Source: Novosphingobium sp. Chol11
GTDB taxonomy: Bacteria; Pseudomonadota; Alphaproteobacteria; Sphingomonadales; Sphingomonadaceae
DNA length: 36,895 nucleotides
Reading direction: 5' to 3'
Assembly: GCF_900218065.1 (NCBI RefSeq)
Contig: NZ_OBMU01000002.1
Coordinates: 227,312-264,206, forward strand
The position numbers and the translations under genes are program-made. Below, piece after piece: positions 8,793-17,854 of the stretch. Below the pieces are notes generated by a model that had not been told where the DNA came from, did no database searches, and was given only the letters and a program-made list of their open reading frames with translations. How positions within the stretch are numbered: position 1 is the stretch's first letter; each line of letters opens with the position of its first letter.

Positions 8793-10304
8793 ATGGATGA
8801 GATGCCTGTCTGGACACGCCGCCAGTTCACAGCCCTGAGTGGAGCGGTTGGCGCCGCCGCGTTGACTTCGCCGGCGTGGGCGGAGGAAGCGAGCCAGGTC
8901 GTCGAAATAGATCTTCGGCGCGAAACAGGCAAGCTGGACCATATCTGGTCACGGGTCATGGGATCGGATCGTGCGGCGATCACGATGAGAGAGCCCTGGC
9001 GCAAGGATCTCGAACGCTTCAAGAACGAAGCCGGTCTTAAACGGGTGCGATTTCACGGAATTTTCAATGATGAAATGGGCGTGGGCGCGAACGGCAGTTT
9101 CCAGAACGTCAACGCCGTCTATGATGGCCTGCTGGACCGTGGCGTGCAGCCCTTCGTCGAATTGAGTTTCATGCCGCAGGCTTTGGCGAGCGGAACGAAG
9201 AAGTTCGGCTTCTACAGGGCTGATGTCAGCCCTCCACGCTCGATGGAGAAATGGTCCGAACTGGTCGAGAAGTTTGTGCGGCATCTGGTACAGCGTTATG
9301 GCGCGTCGGAAGTGCGGCAATGGTATTTTGAAGCCTGGAATGAACCGAACCTGACGTCCTGGTTTTGGGGTGGAACGCAGGAGCAATATTTCGAGCTTTA
9401 CAAGGCGAGCGCTCGCTCGGTTAAGGCTGTTGACCCGTCGATCAGGATCGGCGGCCCGGCGACCTCTGCTATCCAATGGATCCCGCAGTTTCTGGAATAT
9501 TGCGAAAAGACTGGTACGCCGGTCGATTTCGTATCCACCCACATTTACCCTGGCGATGACCAGGCGATGATCTTTGGCAAGGCTGATCGCTACCGGGAAT
9601 ATGACGTCGTGCCGGCGGGCGTGGCGCTGGCCCGCAAGCAGATCGATGCGACGCGGTTCAAGGGAGCCGAATTGTGGCTGAACGAGTGGTCGTCTGACAG
9701 CCCGGCCATGATCGCGCACGCCATTACGCAAAGCCTTCCTCACTGTCATGCCATGGGTCAATGGCAGATCAGCGGCGAATATGAGGAAAATATGGTCGCA
9801 AACTGGGTCTTCAAGGAAGGACAGAATGGTTGGGGAATGCTGGCCCGGGGCAGCGTCGCGAAACCTGAGTTCAACACCTATAAGTTGCTCAATCGCCTGA
9901 GTGACCGCAGACTTGCGGTAAAAGGACCCGCCCTGGCCTCGACAATGGACGGGGGAAAATTTGCCGCTCTGGTCTGGAATCTCGCCGATGTGCAGCAGGC
10001 GCCAGGCATCCCCGGCGCGAGCAGGGAGCGCAAGGTTATAGGTACGCGCAAAGCGATGCTCGTGAGGATGCGCGGTGCGCAGGCGGGGCAGCGGGTACAG
10101 GTGAGTTATGTCGATCAGGAGCGCGGTTCCCCTTATCCTGCATGGCGCGCCATGGGATCTCCGCAATATCCCACGCGAGAGCAGATGGACGCCATCCGCA
10201 AATCGGCGGAGTTGGCTGCGCCTGAATTGAAAACGCTCAATGGACGTGGCGAAATCATCCTGGATCTTCCGCCAGAAGGTGTAGCCCTGGTTGAGGCTGT
10301 CTGA
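8793..10304 (+). CDS. Exported GH39-family glycosidase (first copy)
   Basis: 503 residues. The N-terminus has a twin-arginine signal (TRRQFTALSG...SPAWA). The barrel shows GH39 features: DHIWSRVMGSDRA, RVRFHGIFNDEMG, acid/base Glu in EAWNEPN (E184) and nucleophile Glu in LWLNEWSSDS (E298), then a C-terminal beta domain. GH39 members include beta-xylosidases and enzymes acting on other beta-linked terminal sugars. It lies 57 bp after GH43 and 131 bp before GH106, with no terminator between, so a shared transcript is likely. It is a close paralogue of the GH39 gene at 29464. The sugar removed (xylose, arabinose or glucose) is not decidable from sequence alone. Confidence 0.87.
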   Translation: MDEMPVWTRRQFTALSGAVGAAALTSPAWAEEASQVVEIDLRRETGKLDHIWSRVMGSDRAAITMREPWRKDLERFKNEAGLKRVRFHGIFNDEMGVGANGSFQNVNAVYDGLLDRGVQPFVELSFMPQALASGTKKFGFYRADVSPPRSMEKWSELVEKFVRHLVQRYGASEVRQWYFEAWNEPNLTSWFWGGTQEQYFELYKASARSVKAVDPSIRIGGPATSAIQWIPQFLEYCEKTGTPVDFVSTHIYPGDDQAMIFGKADRYREYDVVPAGVALARKQIDATRFKGAELWLNEWSSDSPAMIAHAITQSLPHCHAMGQWQISGEYEENMVANWVFKEGQNGWGMLARGSVAKPEFNTYKLLNRLSDRRLAVKGPALASTMDGGKFAALVWNLADVQQAPGIPGASRERKVIGTRKAMLVRMRGAQAGQRVQVSYVDQERGSPYPAWRAMGSPQYPTREQMDAIRKSAELAAPELKTLNGRGEIILDLPPEGVALVEAV

Positions 10305-10435
10305 TCCTGGGAAGGATGGTCTTCAGGCTGTAACATTGACCGACCCGAATGCGGACGGCCGACGATGTTTGCCGTGATGTCGCGTGTGTTGCGCCTGAAT
10401 GGCCCCAAGTTAATAATCGAGAGAGAGATCAGATC

Positions 10436-13303
10436 ATGTTCGCCAACAGGGTAACGGCAAAGCTTCTGGCAGCCACCGCGATGGCATTTTCCGTGCTGAA
10501 CGTGCAGGCATCGGCTGAGTCCTTGTCAGAGGCGTTCAAGTCGCCACCGATGGAGGCCAAGCCCCGCCTTCGTTGGTGGTGGCCGGGCGACGCTGTAACC
10601 GATGTGGAGTTGCGGCGCGAAGTCCAGCTGATGGCGCAGATGGGCTTCGGCGGTGCCGAGGTGCAATCCTTTTCGCCGAATTTCGTGAAATTGACCCCTG
10701 AAGAGAGGGCAGTGGTCAACGACTATGCCGAACCCAGCTTCTTCGCGCATCTGCGCGCAGCGGCGGATGCTGCGAAGAGCGCTGGTCTCAGTCTCGACTA
10801 TACCTTGGGCTCGGCCTGGCCGTCGGGCGGTGGCGAAGCGATACCGCCGGAAAAGGCGTTCACAGAATTGGCCATGGCGCGCACGATGGTCAGGGGCGGC
10901 ACGTCCGGCCCAATCAAGGTCGAACAGCCCAAGCGGACCAAGAGGCTTGGCGCTCTCAACTTCTTCGATCCGCGTACAAAAGATCCTAAATATGCGGACT
11001 GGGGTAAGCGGATGGACGCGCGGGCGCGCACCGTGGCCGTGGTTGCGATGAAAGGCAGCGCGCCTGACCTGAAGAAGCGTGGCGGCATGAACGGGATGAC
11101 CATTTCGCCGTGGAGCGATGTGCTGACCTCCGGCACACTAGATCCGGCCAGCCGCATTGTCCTGACCGACAAGCTGCGGGAGGATGGCACGCTCGACTGG
11201 TCGCTTCCGCCTGGTGAGTGGCAGGTCTTCGTCTTCCGGCAATTTGCTTCTGACGTCGGGGTCTTGGGCTCGGCCGGACGGGGGCCTCAGCTTATCCTGG
11301 ACCACACCGACCCCACGGCCTTTGCAGCCCATGCCGCACGCGTCGGCGATCCCTTGGGCAAGAACCCGCCGGGCATGCGCTCGACCTTTGTCGATTCTCT
11401 GGAACTGATGCAGGATATTCAGTGGGGCCCAAAACTGCTGGAAGAATTCAAGAAACGGCGCGGATATGATCTGACGCCTTATCTTCCCTTCGTGGTGCAG
11501 CCGGGCTGGATGCAGGCATGGGACGAACATTATTCATTGCCCTATTTCGACGCCGCAAACAGCGACATCGCCGAGCGGGTGAGGGCGGATTATCGCCATA
11601 CGGTGTCGGACATGATCATCGCGGGCTTCATCGAGCCCTTCGTGGCGTGGAACCATGCCCATGGCCTGAAGGCCAAGTTCCAGGCGCATGGCGGCGCGTT
11701 CGACACCATTCGCGGCTATGGACTTGCCGACATCCCAGAAACCGAGGATCTGGTTCACAGCGGTGATCCGCTGTTCATGCGCCTCGCCCGCTCCGCCGCC
11801 AACCTTTATGGACGCCGCATCGTTTCGGCGGAAAGCCTAGTGTGGCCCGACCGGGCATATAGCGTTACGCCCACGGAAATGCGGCGGCGCACCGACCTCA
11901 TCATCGCCGGCGGCGTCAACAGCATGATCCTGCACGGCATGAACTACCGCTTTCACGCCGAAGACTGGCCGGGCTGGCACGCCTTCCAGCCGAGTCCTTT
12001 CTCCCTGGGGTTCAGCGGTCCGCTGAACGAAACCAACCCGGTCTGGCCTGCCATGAAACCGCTTGCTGCCTATATGGGTCGGTTGCAGGCCGTCATGCAG
12101 GCGGGCGAGCCGGTAGTGCCGGTTGCTTGGTTCTATGGCCGCTACGGCTATTATATCGGTATCGAGGATGATGGCGCGGGCAAGCAGGCCGGCGAAAAGG
12201 CTTTCCTTGCCGCCGGATATGATTTCGACCGGATCAATCCTGACTCGATTGCGCAGGCGAGGGTCGAGGGTCGACGGCTCATATCCAAGGGAGGGCACGC
12301 TTATGGCGTGCTCGTGCTGCCGCCGATCGACGGCATTCGCGCCGATACGATGGAAGCGATAGCTGGCTTTGCCAAGGCGGGACTGCCTGTCTTCTTCACC
12401 GATCACGCACCCCGCCGCGATGAAGGACTGGCCGACGCGAAGAAGCGCGACGCTCGCGTGAAGAAGGCGGTAGATGCAGCGATGAAGGCGGGAGCCAAGA
12501 TCGTGCCTGCCGCGGAAGTGCCTGCCGCGATCCGCGCCGCAGGTGTCACGGGAAATCTTCGCTTTGAAGGCGACGCTTCGGACCTGGTGTTCGTTCAGCG
12601 GCTGGTCGACGGGCAGACCGTCACCTTCGTTCACAATCGCAGTGACAGCGCACGAAATGTCACGCTGTCGTTGCCCGGCATGGGCGGCGTTACGCGCTGG
12701 AATGCGATGGATGGCAGCGTCAGGCCCGTCTCCGCAAGCGCGACGGCGGACATGACGCGGCTGCCTCTGTCGCTTGCTTCCGGGGAAAGCGCACTCCTTG
12801 TCCTCGATCCCAAGGCCAGGCCCCAGACCTTGGCGGCCCCGGCTTTAATCGGATCGGCGACCTTGCCCGCCGAAGGCTGGGCCCTGTCCGTGTCCGGTCA
12901 TGTAGCGCGCAAGCCCTACGCCCATGATTTCGGCAAGGTCGCGCTGCAGGACTGGAGCAAAGTGCCGCAGCTGGCGGGCTTCTCCGGCGAAGCGAGCTAC
13001 AGTCGTTCGATCACGGTCGATCCATCCTGGTTCAAGCAAGGCACTCGCGTCAGTCTAGACCTGGGACAAGTGTATGACATGGCGACGGTGACGATCAACG
13101 GCCGCACTTTGCCGCCGGTTATCGCCGCGCCGTTCCGCCTTGATGTAACGGATGCGCTGCGGCCGGGCGCGAATATGCTCAAGGTGACTGTGGCGAATGT
13201 TCCGCAGAACGGCATGATCGACCCCAGCAACCCAGCCTTCAAGAAGCTGAAGCCCGTCGCGGCGGGGTGGGTTGGCGCAGGACGGCTGGAGGCCAGCCGT
13301 TGA
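10436..13303 (+). CDS. Exported GH106-family alpha-L-rhamnosidase
   Basis: 955 residues from the ATG at 10436, behind a GAGAGAGA-type ribosome site; a longer frame to 10349 lacks a signal peptide, whereas this start gives MFANRVTAKLL...VQASA. GH106 marks are LRWWWPGDAVTDVELRRE, MGFGGAEVQSF, the LDYTLGSAWPSGGGEAIPPE block, AHGGAFDTIRGYGLADIPETED and GGVNSMILHGMNYR. A C-terminal beta-sandwich (RVSLDLGQVYDMATVTING) ends the protein. The family inverts alpha-L-rhamnosyl bonds in rhamnogalacturonan side chains and plant secondary glycosides. It is the last gene of the GH35-GH43-GH39-GH106 run and is followed by a strong hairpin. No rhamnose catabolic genes are in the window. Confidence 0.88.
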   Translation: MFANRVTAKLLAATAMAFSVLNVQASAESLSEAFKSPPMEAKPRLRWWWPGDAVTDVELRREVQLMAQMGFGGAEVQSFSPNFVKLTPEERAVVNDYAEPSFFAHLRAAADAAKSAGLSLDYTLGSAWPSGGGEAIPPEKAFTELAMARTMVRGGTSGPIKVEQPKRTKRLGALNFFDPRTKDPKYADWGKRMDARARTVAVVAMKGSAPDLKKRGGMNGMTISPWSDVLTSGTLDPASRIVLTDKLREDGTLDWSLPPGEWQVFVFRQFASDVGVLGSAGRGPQLILDHTDPTAFAAHAARVGDPLGKNPPGMRSTFVDSLELMQDIQWGPKLLEEFKKRRGYDLTPYLPFVVQPGWMQAWDEHYSLPYFDAANSDIAERVRADYRHTVSDMIIAGFIEPFVAWNHAHGLKAKFQAHGGAFDTIRGYGLADIPETEDLVHSGDPLFMRLARSAANLYGRRIVSAESLVWPDRAYSVTPTEMRRRTDLIIAGGVNSMILHGMNYRFHAEDWPGWHAFQPSPFSLGFSGPLNETNPVWPAMKPLAAYMGRLQAVMQAGEPVVPVAWFYGRYGYYIGIEDDGAGKQAGEKAFLAAGYDFDRINPDSIAQARVEGRRLISKGGHAYGVLVLPPIDGIRADTMEAIAGFAKAGLPVFFTDHAPRRDEGLADAKKRDARVKKAVDAAMKAGAKIVPAAEVPAAIRAAGVTGNLRFEGDASDLVFVQRLVDGQTVTFVHNRSDSARNVTLSLPGMGGVTRWNAMDGSVRPVSASATADMTRLPLSLASGESALLVLDPKARPQTLAAPALIGSATLPAEGWALSVSGHVARKPYAHDFGKVALQDWSKVPQLAGFSGEASYSRSITVDPSWFKQGTRVSLDLGQVYDMATVTINGRTLPPVIAAPFRLDVTDALRPGANMLKVTVANVPQNGMIDPSNPAFKKLKPVAAGWVGAGRLEASR

Positions 13304-13311
13304 TCAGAAGC

Positions 13312-13334
13312 GCGAGCGGGGAAGTCCCGCTCGC
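13312..13334. terminator. Hairpin between GH106 and the convergent TetR gene
   Basis: A perfect 9-bp stem, GCGAGCGGG paired with CCCGCTCGC across a 5-nt loop, 9 bp after the GH106 stop and just beyond the TetR stop. There is only a short T-run (CTTT) on the plus side. Its position between convergent genes suggests a bidirectional terminator. Confidence 0.6.
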
Positions 13335-13365
13335 CTTTGCGCGCCCTGGTCGCGTCCGCAGGTCA

Positions 13366-14019
13366 TTACCAGCGGTCGCGAGCGAGGAGCATCAGGTCGA
13401 CGACTTCCCTTCCATGCGCTTCGATATCCTGGGCCGTGAGTTCGCGGACCAGATCATATTGCAGGAACCAGCCATGCACGGCGGTGAGTATATGTTCCGC
13501 CACCGCTTCAGGCCGCGCAACTGGAATGCCGTCTCTTTGCGCGGCGGCGCGGATGTCGTTCGCCAGTAGCCGAACCGCGTTCAGATAGCCCAGATCATGC
13601 ATCAGGGGCGCAAGGTCGGGAAAGCGGTGGCGGTTCAGAAGGATCAGCGCGTGAAGGCCGCGGAAGAGCGGATCCACCAGAAGCGACGCCATGTCCGCAA
13701 CCCGCAGGTGCAATATCTGGCCTATGTCGGTGACGCAGTCGGTGGCTTCGACCCGAGAGACGGCGTACCAACGCGCCAAAGTTTCCCTTACGACCGATCG
13801 AAACAGGTCGGATTTGGTGGCGTAGCGGCTGTAAAGGGTCGTGCGAGTTATTCCGGTTGCCGCCGCGATCTTTTCCATCGACACGCCGTCAAAACCGTCC
13901 GCAAGGAACATGCTGCGCGCGGTCGCAAGGATTGCTTGCTCGATCAGGGCCACTTCCGTGGAAGTGGGGCGGCCCCTTCTTAAAGCGAGTTTCGCAGGAA
14001 TGGGAATTCGGCGTGCCAT
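13366..14019 (-). CDS. TetR/AcrR-family transcriptional regulator
   Basis: 217 residues from the ATG at 14019 (AAGG 6 bp upstream; a GTG two codons earlier is possible). The N-terminal TetR helix-turn-helix runs from about residue 22 to 68: ILATARSMFLADGFDGVSMEKIAAATGITRTTLYSRYATKSDLF, here recognised by the GVSMEKIAAATGITRTTLY core. The C-terminal ligand domain resembles the AefR-like group (ALILLNRHRFPDL) and ends in LLLARDRW, like the second TetR at 31074. It lies downstream of the SDR on the same strand and may repress the divergent SDR/flavoprotein promoters through the inverted repeat at 15747. The ligand is unknown. Confidence 0.85.
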   Translation of the reverse strand: MARRIPIPAKLALRRGRPTSTEVALIEQAILATARSMFLADGFDGVSMEKIAAATGITRTTLYSRYATKSDLFRSVVRETLARWYAVSRVEATDCVTDIGQILHLRVADMASLLVDPLFRGLHALILLNRHRFPDLAPLMHDLGYLNAVRLLANDIRAAAQRDGIPVARPEAVAEHILTAVHGWFLQYDLVRELTAQDIEAHGREVVDLMLLARDRW

Positions 14020-14160
14020 CCGCACCTTCTGATGCGGTGCCGTCGCGATGGCAACGCCGTTCCACAGCGGCCAGCTGATTGTCAGTGATCCTGCCTTACG
14101 AAAAACGCTTTATGCCCTTCAACATGAAGTCGCGGGCCCCGCGATGGCAGATTCAGGGGT

Positions 14161-14182
14161 GTGCGCGGCCGCTGCCGCGCGC
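14161..14182. terminator. GC hairpin between the SDR and TetR genes
   Basis: GCGCGGC and GCCGCGC form a 7-bp stem with a 4-nt loop, extendable by a wobble and a G-C pair, just past the SDR stop codon. There is no T-run, so it could equally be an RNA-stability or attenuating structure in an SDR-TetR transcript. Confidence 0.35.
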
Positions 14183-14210
14183 AGAAAGATCAGGTTCTTC
14201 ATAAAATTCA

Positions 14211-15680
14211 TCAGTTCACAGGGTTCGGTGCGCCGGTGGTCGATGTTTGGGCGGACGGCCCCGGCCAGACCTGCGCGAAGAAAGGATTTGATGCGGCGAC
14301 CCGCGGATAGCTTTCGATATCGGTCTGGCAGGTGGGGCACCAATGGCCGCCCGCCAGATAGAGGTTGGGCGACATAGAGAAACGATGGCCGAGGCTGCAT
14401 TCCCATTCCACGGGTGTGAAGGCGTCATCGACCGCGTCCACATGGCATTTTCCGCCCCGGAAACCGGCGGCGGCGCGCAGGTCATCTGCAGTCCACTCAC
14501 CCTTAGGTTTGGCGTCATCATAGCCATGGGCGAGTGCGACCGCTTCGCGCGAAGGCTGCGCCAGGGGGAAGTCGTCCCAGCTGCTTGGGATGCGATCCCA
14601 CTCCTCCCGTGATCCAAAATAGGCGTCGATATGCTCCACATCATTGGTCCGCAGCCAGGTAAGGGGTCCACCGGGACCTTCCGCGACCTTAAGTATCTGC
14701 TTGCGGGCGAGACCTGGGAAGAAGCGCATGAGAGTACGCAAAGCCCAGGGTATGCGGCGCGACAACTCGGCGAAGAAATCGTCGATTGAAAAGCGACGAT
14801 AGGGGACGAGTTCCTGCAAACGGTCGGAATCGAGATACCATTGCCCGTGGAAGTTGCGCGTTGCCAGCCATTTGGGGTCGAGGATGCGGCGGAAGTCGCT
14901 GACGCCCATCGCAGCCATCATCCTGACCATCAGTTGATGATTGACGAGCCGCCCGGTTTCACCACCGCCTATATTGTAGAAATGGCGCCAGAAATGATCT
15001 GGAATGCGGTCGCCGCACAGCTTGGCCATCAGATTTGCGGAATCCTCGACGGTCGACCATTCCATTACGCCGTTTGGAGGATTGTGGAACATGATCGGCC
15101 CTTGCGTCTTCCACATGTCGTAATGGGCCATGCCGGTCTGGCGGATGGAAACCCAGTGCCTGAGGCCTGATTCCGCGACGATTGCCTCCGCCCGCGCCTT
15201 GGTCCCAGCATAATGTCCATTATAGCCGATGCAGATGGGGTCGCCCGTCCGGCCCCAATGGTTGGGAGGATTGCGGCTACCGGTCTCCGCCACCGTGCCG
15301 ATATAGACAAGGCGGATCTGATCGGCGTGGGGCTGGCGTCGGATGGCATCCACGACATTCTGCGTGCCGCCGACATTTACCTTCTCAACGAGAGCAGGGG
15401 GAAGTTCATCGGCAAGCGGCGAGACCAGCGCGCCCATGTGCAGGACGACGTCTACGCCCGCGACGGCACGATCCACCGATACGGGGTCGGTGAGGTCGCC
15501 CCATGCGTAATCGATATTGTGCTGCTTTTGCAGGCGGCGAATGACGGGATGAGACTTTTCTTCCGGGCGTACGAGGACCCGGACCGTCATGCCGGGCGTC
15601 TGCAATAGTTCGTCAACAACGGCTCTGCCCATATTGCCTGTCGCGCCCGTCACCAGGACAAGCTTTCCGGTTCCTGCCAC
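14211..15680 (-). CDS. Extended SDR (NAD-dependent epimerase/3-beta-HSD-like) with C-terminal zinc-ribbon-like tail
   Basis: 489 residues from a GTG at 15680 (AGGA upstream). Residues 1-300 form a Rossmann fold of the extended SDR type: VTGATGNMG near 10, AWGDLTD, HMGALVSP and the YxxxK pair in HYAGTKARAEA. This resembles NAD(P)-dependent sugar epimerases and 3-beta-hydroxysteroid dehydrogenases. The last 80 or so residues hold cysteines and histidines in CHVDAV, WECSLGHRF and GGHWCPTC, the W-C-x2-GH...CPxC pattern of zinc-ribbon/treble-clef modules such as DUF4379. No signal peptide, so it is cytoplasmic. It is divergent from a flavoprotein across a 118-bp region with an inverted repeat. Substrate unknown; an alcohol on an aglycone is my inference. 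Confidence 0.72.
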   Translation of the reverse strand: MAGTGKLVLVTGATGNMGRAVVDELLQTPGMTVRVLVRPEEKSHPVIRRLQKQHNIDYAWGDLTDPVSVDRAVAGVDVVLHMGALVSPLADELPPALVEKVNVGGTQNVVDAIRRQPHADQIRLVYIGTVAETGSRNPPNHWGRTGDPICIGYNGHYAGTKARAEAIVAESGLRHWVSIRQTGMAHYDMWKTQGPIMFHNPPNGVMEWSTVEDSANLMAKLCGDRIPDHFWRHFYNIGGGETGRLVNHQLMVRMMAAMGVSDFRRILDPKWLATRNFHGQWYLDSDRLQELVPYRRFSIDDFFAELSRRIPWALRTLMRFFPGLARKQILKVAEGPGGPLTWLRTNDVEHIDAYFGSREEWDRIPSSWDDFPLAQPSREAVALAHGYDDAKPKGEWTADDLRAAAGFRGGKCHVDAVDDAFTPVEWECSLGHRFSMSPNLYLAGGHWCPTCQTDIESYPRVAASNPFFAQVWPGPSAQTSTTGAPNPVN

Positions 15681-15746
15681 CTTCGTTCCTTTTGCCGTTC
15701 TTCTGGATAGGTGCGGCTTAGGTCATTTAACTGCGCACGCCAATTG

Positions 15747-15768
15747 AAATGTACATTGATGTCCATTT
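15747..15768. promoter_or_regulatory. 22-bp inverted repeat, probable TetR operator
   Basis: Half-sites AAATGtACAT and ATGTcCATTT flank 2 bp in the middle of the divergent SDR/flavoprotein region. Nine of ten base pairs in each arm are symmetrical. This length, and the ACAT-N2-ATGT core, fits operators bound by TetR-family dimers; the adjacent TetR gene at 13366 is the obvious candidate. It would cover the promoters of both genes. Confidence 0.6.
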
Positions 15769-15798
15769 ATAGCGTGCCGCAGACTCAGGAGACAATTT

Positions 15799-17520
15799 AT
15801 GACCAGCCCGCACAGCGAACCTCGTCCTGGCGACCCTCATTGGTATAGCGAGGTGCAAGCGCCGCTCATGATCGAGGATGCTGACGCGTTCGCTTGGGAT
15901 GGCGCAGGAGACGTGGTCATCGTTGGCTATGGCGGCGCTGGCGTTGCAGCAGCGCTCCAGGCGCGGGAGGAGGGGCTTTCCGTGATCGCCATCGACCGTG
16001 CCGACGGGGGAGGGGCGACGCGCATCAACGGAGGCATTTTTTACGGAGGCGGCGGCACCCCTGCGCAGCTCGAAGCTGGCGTCGAGGACAGCGTAGAGGA
16101 CATGTTCAACTATCTTCGCTTGGAAACCCAAGGGGTTGTCAGCGACGACACGCTGCGGCGTTTCTGCCAGGAAAGCGCGGAAACGGCAGGCTGGCTCGCC
16201 GGGCACGGTGTCCGCTTTGAAGGGCGGGTCTACAAAAAGAAGACCAGCTATCCCCACACCGACTATTCCCTCTATCATTCCGACAACAGCCTTGCGCCCA
16301 ACTACAAGGCCGTGGCGAAACCTGCCGCGAGAGGCCATCGCGCGCTGGTCGATAAACTGGATGCGCCTATGGGCTACGGTAAGGGCCTTTATGACCCGTT
16401 GAGGGAATCGGCGCAGCGCGCCGGCGTCAAATCCCTGTCTTCGACAAGGGTCAAACAGCTCGTCATGGATGGCGATGGACGCGTGGTGGGCGTGGTCGCG
16501 GTTCAGGTGGAGCGCGATACGGCAGAAGGAAAGCGTTATGACGCACTGATGCGCCGCGCAACCGCGATGGTGCTTCGCCTGCCGCCGTCCATGCCTGGGG
16601 CTGCTATCATCGCTCGCCTGGCTTCACGCCTGTTCAGCAAGGCCCAGGAAGTGGAGCGGCAGGCGGGCGCGACGCGCATGATCCGTGCACGTCGGGGCGT
16701 ATGCCTCGCGGCGGGCGGCTTCATTTTCAACCGGCAGATGGTCGCGCATTATGCGCCAAAATATTTGAAAGGCATGCCGCTTGGTACGCCAGGGGATGAT
16801 GGCAGCGGTATTCGCTTGGGTCAAAGCGCGGGGGGCGTTGTCTCGCGCCTGAACCATGTCAGTGCTTGGCGTTTCATCAATCCGCCCATGGCCTGGGCGC
16901 AAGGCATGATCGTCAACCGACAAGGCCGGCGATATGTCAATGAGATGCTCTATGGCGCATCGATCGGCATGCCGATGGTCGAGGATCATCAGGGCGTGTG
17001 CTGGATCATCCTTGACGATGAAGGCTATCGGAGGGCGAAGCTCCAGTCGAAAAGCAAGTCAATATTACCCTTTCAACGTTACCCTGCGCTGGCCGCCATG
17101 CTTTTGGGATCGAAAAAGGCGGGCTCGGTCAAAAGCCTCGCCGAAAAGTGCGGGATCGCGCCGGACGGACTTGAGGCGGCGGTGGCGGATTATAATCAGC
17201 TTGCGGAAAATGGCGCCCGCGATCCATTCGGCAAGGCATCGGAGGACATCGCCCCGATCGTGAAAGCGCCTTTTCACGCCATCAACATGTCTATCGACGC
17301 GAAATTGGGATTTCTGCCTGTCCTGACGCTCGGAGGCCTGCGAGTGCAGGAGGAAAGTGGTGCGGTCTTGGACCAAGCGGGTGAGCCCATTCGCGGACTT
17401 TACGCGGCCGGCAGGAATGCAGTCGGCATATGCTCCAACATCTATGTGAGCGGCTTGTCCGTTGCCGATTGTATCTTCTCCGGACGGCGCGCTGCGCGGT
17501 CCCTGGCAACGCTCAACTGA
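15799..17520 (+). CDS. FAD-dependent oxidoreductase, ketosteroid-dehydrogenase/fumarate-reductase flavoprotein family
   Basis: 573 residues; ATG with AGGAG 8 bp upstream. The dinucleotide-binding fingerprint VIVGYGGAGVAAALQA lies at about 40-55, followed by IAIDRADGGGATRINGGI. The C-terminus has the FAD-binding LYAAGRNAVGICSNIYVSGLSVADCIFSG block. This is the FAD_binding_2 superfamily that includes 3-ketosteroid delta-1-dehydrogenase and fumarate reductase; the SGLSVAD ending and absence of a heme or signal region fit a cytoplasmic KstD-like enzyme better than a periplasmic fumarate reductase. It is divergent from the SDR, with a shared operator-like repeat. A C-C dehydrogenation on a ring ketone is plausible; the substrate is not shown by sequence. 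Confidence 0.75.
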   Translation: MTSPHSEPRPGDPHWYSEVQAPLMIEDADAFAWDGAGDVVIVGYGGAGVAAALQAREEGLSVIAIDRADGGGATRINGGIFYGGGGTPAQLEAGVEDSVEDMFNYLRLETQGVVSDDTLRRFCQESAETAGWLAGHGVRFEGRVYKKKTSYPHTDYSLYHSDNSLAPNYKAVAKPAARGHRALVDKLDAPMGYGKGLYDPLRESAQRAGVKSLSSTRVKQLVMDGDGRVVGVVAVQVERDTAEGKRYDALMRRATAMVLRLPPSMPGAAIIARLASRLFSKAQEVERQAGATRMIRARRGVCLAAGGFIFNRQMVAHYAPKYLKGMPLGTPGDDGSGIRLGQSAGGVVSRLNHVSAWRFINPPMAWAQGMIVNRQGRRYVNEMLYGASIGMPMVEDHQGVCWIILDDEGYRRAKLQSKSKSILPFQRYPALAAMLLGSKKAGSVKSLAEKCGIAPDGLEAAVADYNQLAENGARDPFGKASEDIAPIVKAPFHAINMSIDAKLGFLPVLTLGGLRVQEESGAVLDQAGEPIRGLYAAGRNAVGICSNIYVSGLSVADCIFSGRRAARSLATLN

Positions 17521-17854
17521 GCAGCCGGTCGGTCATACAGATCAGAGCCGGCAGATAATGATCCTATTGCGTTTACTTAACTGCTGAATCCTGTATGCTT
17601 GGGATCGGTCGATTAGTCGGCCCACTGTCTGCATGATATGTACCTCGCAGGATGAGACCCTCTCGCTGCGTAGGTGCTGCGCCCTGGGTCGAGCTGCACG
17701 GCGGCCCAGGTCGTATTGCCAACGGTCGTCGCGCCAGGCCCACGACCGAAGTGTAAATCTACAATCGAGCATATTTGTCAGCAGATCGTGTGATAGGCTG
17801 TGGTGGTGGCGCCCGTCATCAACAGGGGCGCCACCCGCAGGCCTCGGAAAGCCG
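17521..17854. other. Gap between flavoprotein and MFS genes; possible promoter, no supported gene
   Basis: About 330 bp between convergent genes. It contains GTTTACTT (17571-17578) with TATGCT (17594-17599), a promoter-like arrangement reading right, and a GC hairpin at 17805-17835. Open frames on both strands lack recognisable protein features. A short non-coding transcript from about 17606 to 17835 is conceivable but unproven. Confidence 0.35.
17805..17835. terminator. Hairpin downstream of the MFS gene
   Basis: GGTGGCGCCC and GGGCGCCACC form a perfect 10-bp stem around an 11-nt loop, 20 bp beyond the MFS stop codon. No T-run follows in either direction. Its place after a gene end suggests a terminator or 3'-end stabilising structure. 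Confidence 0.5.
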
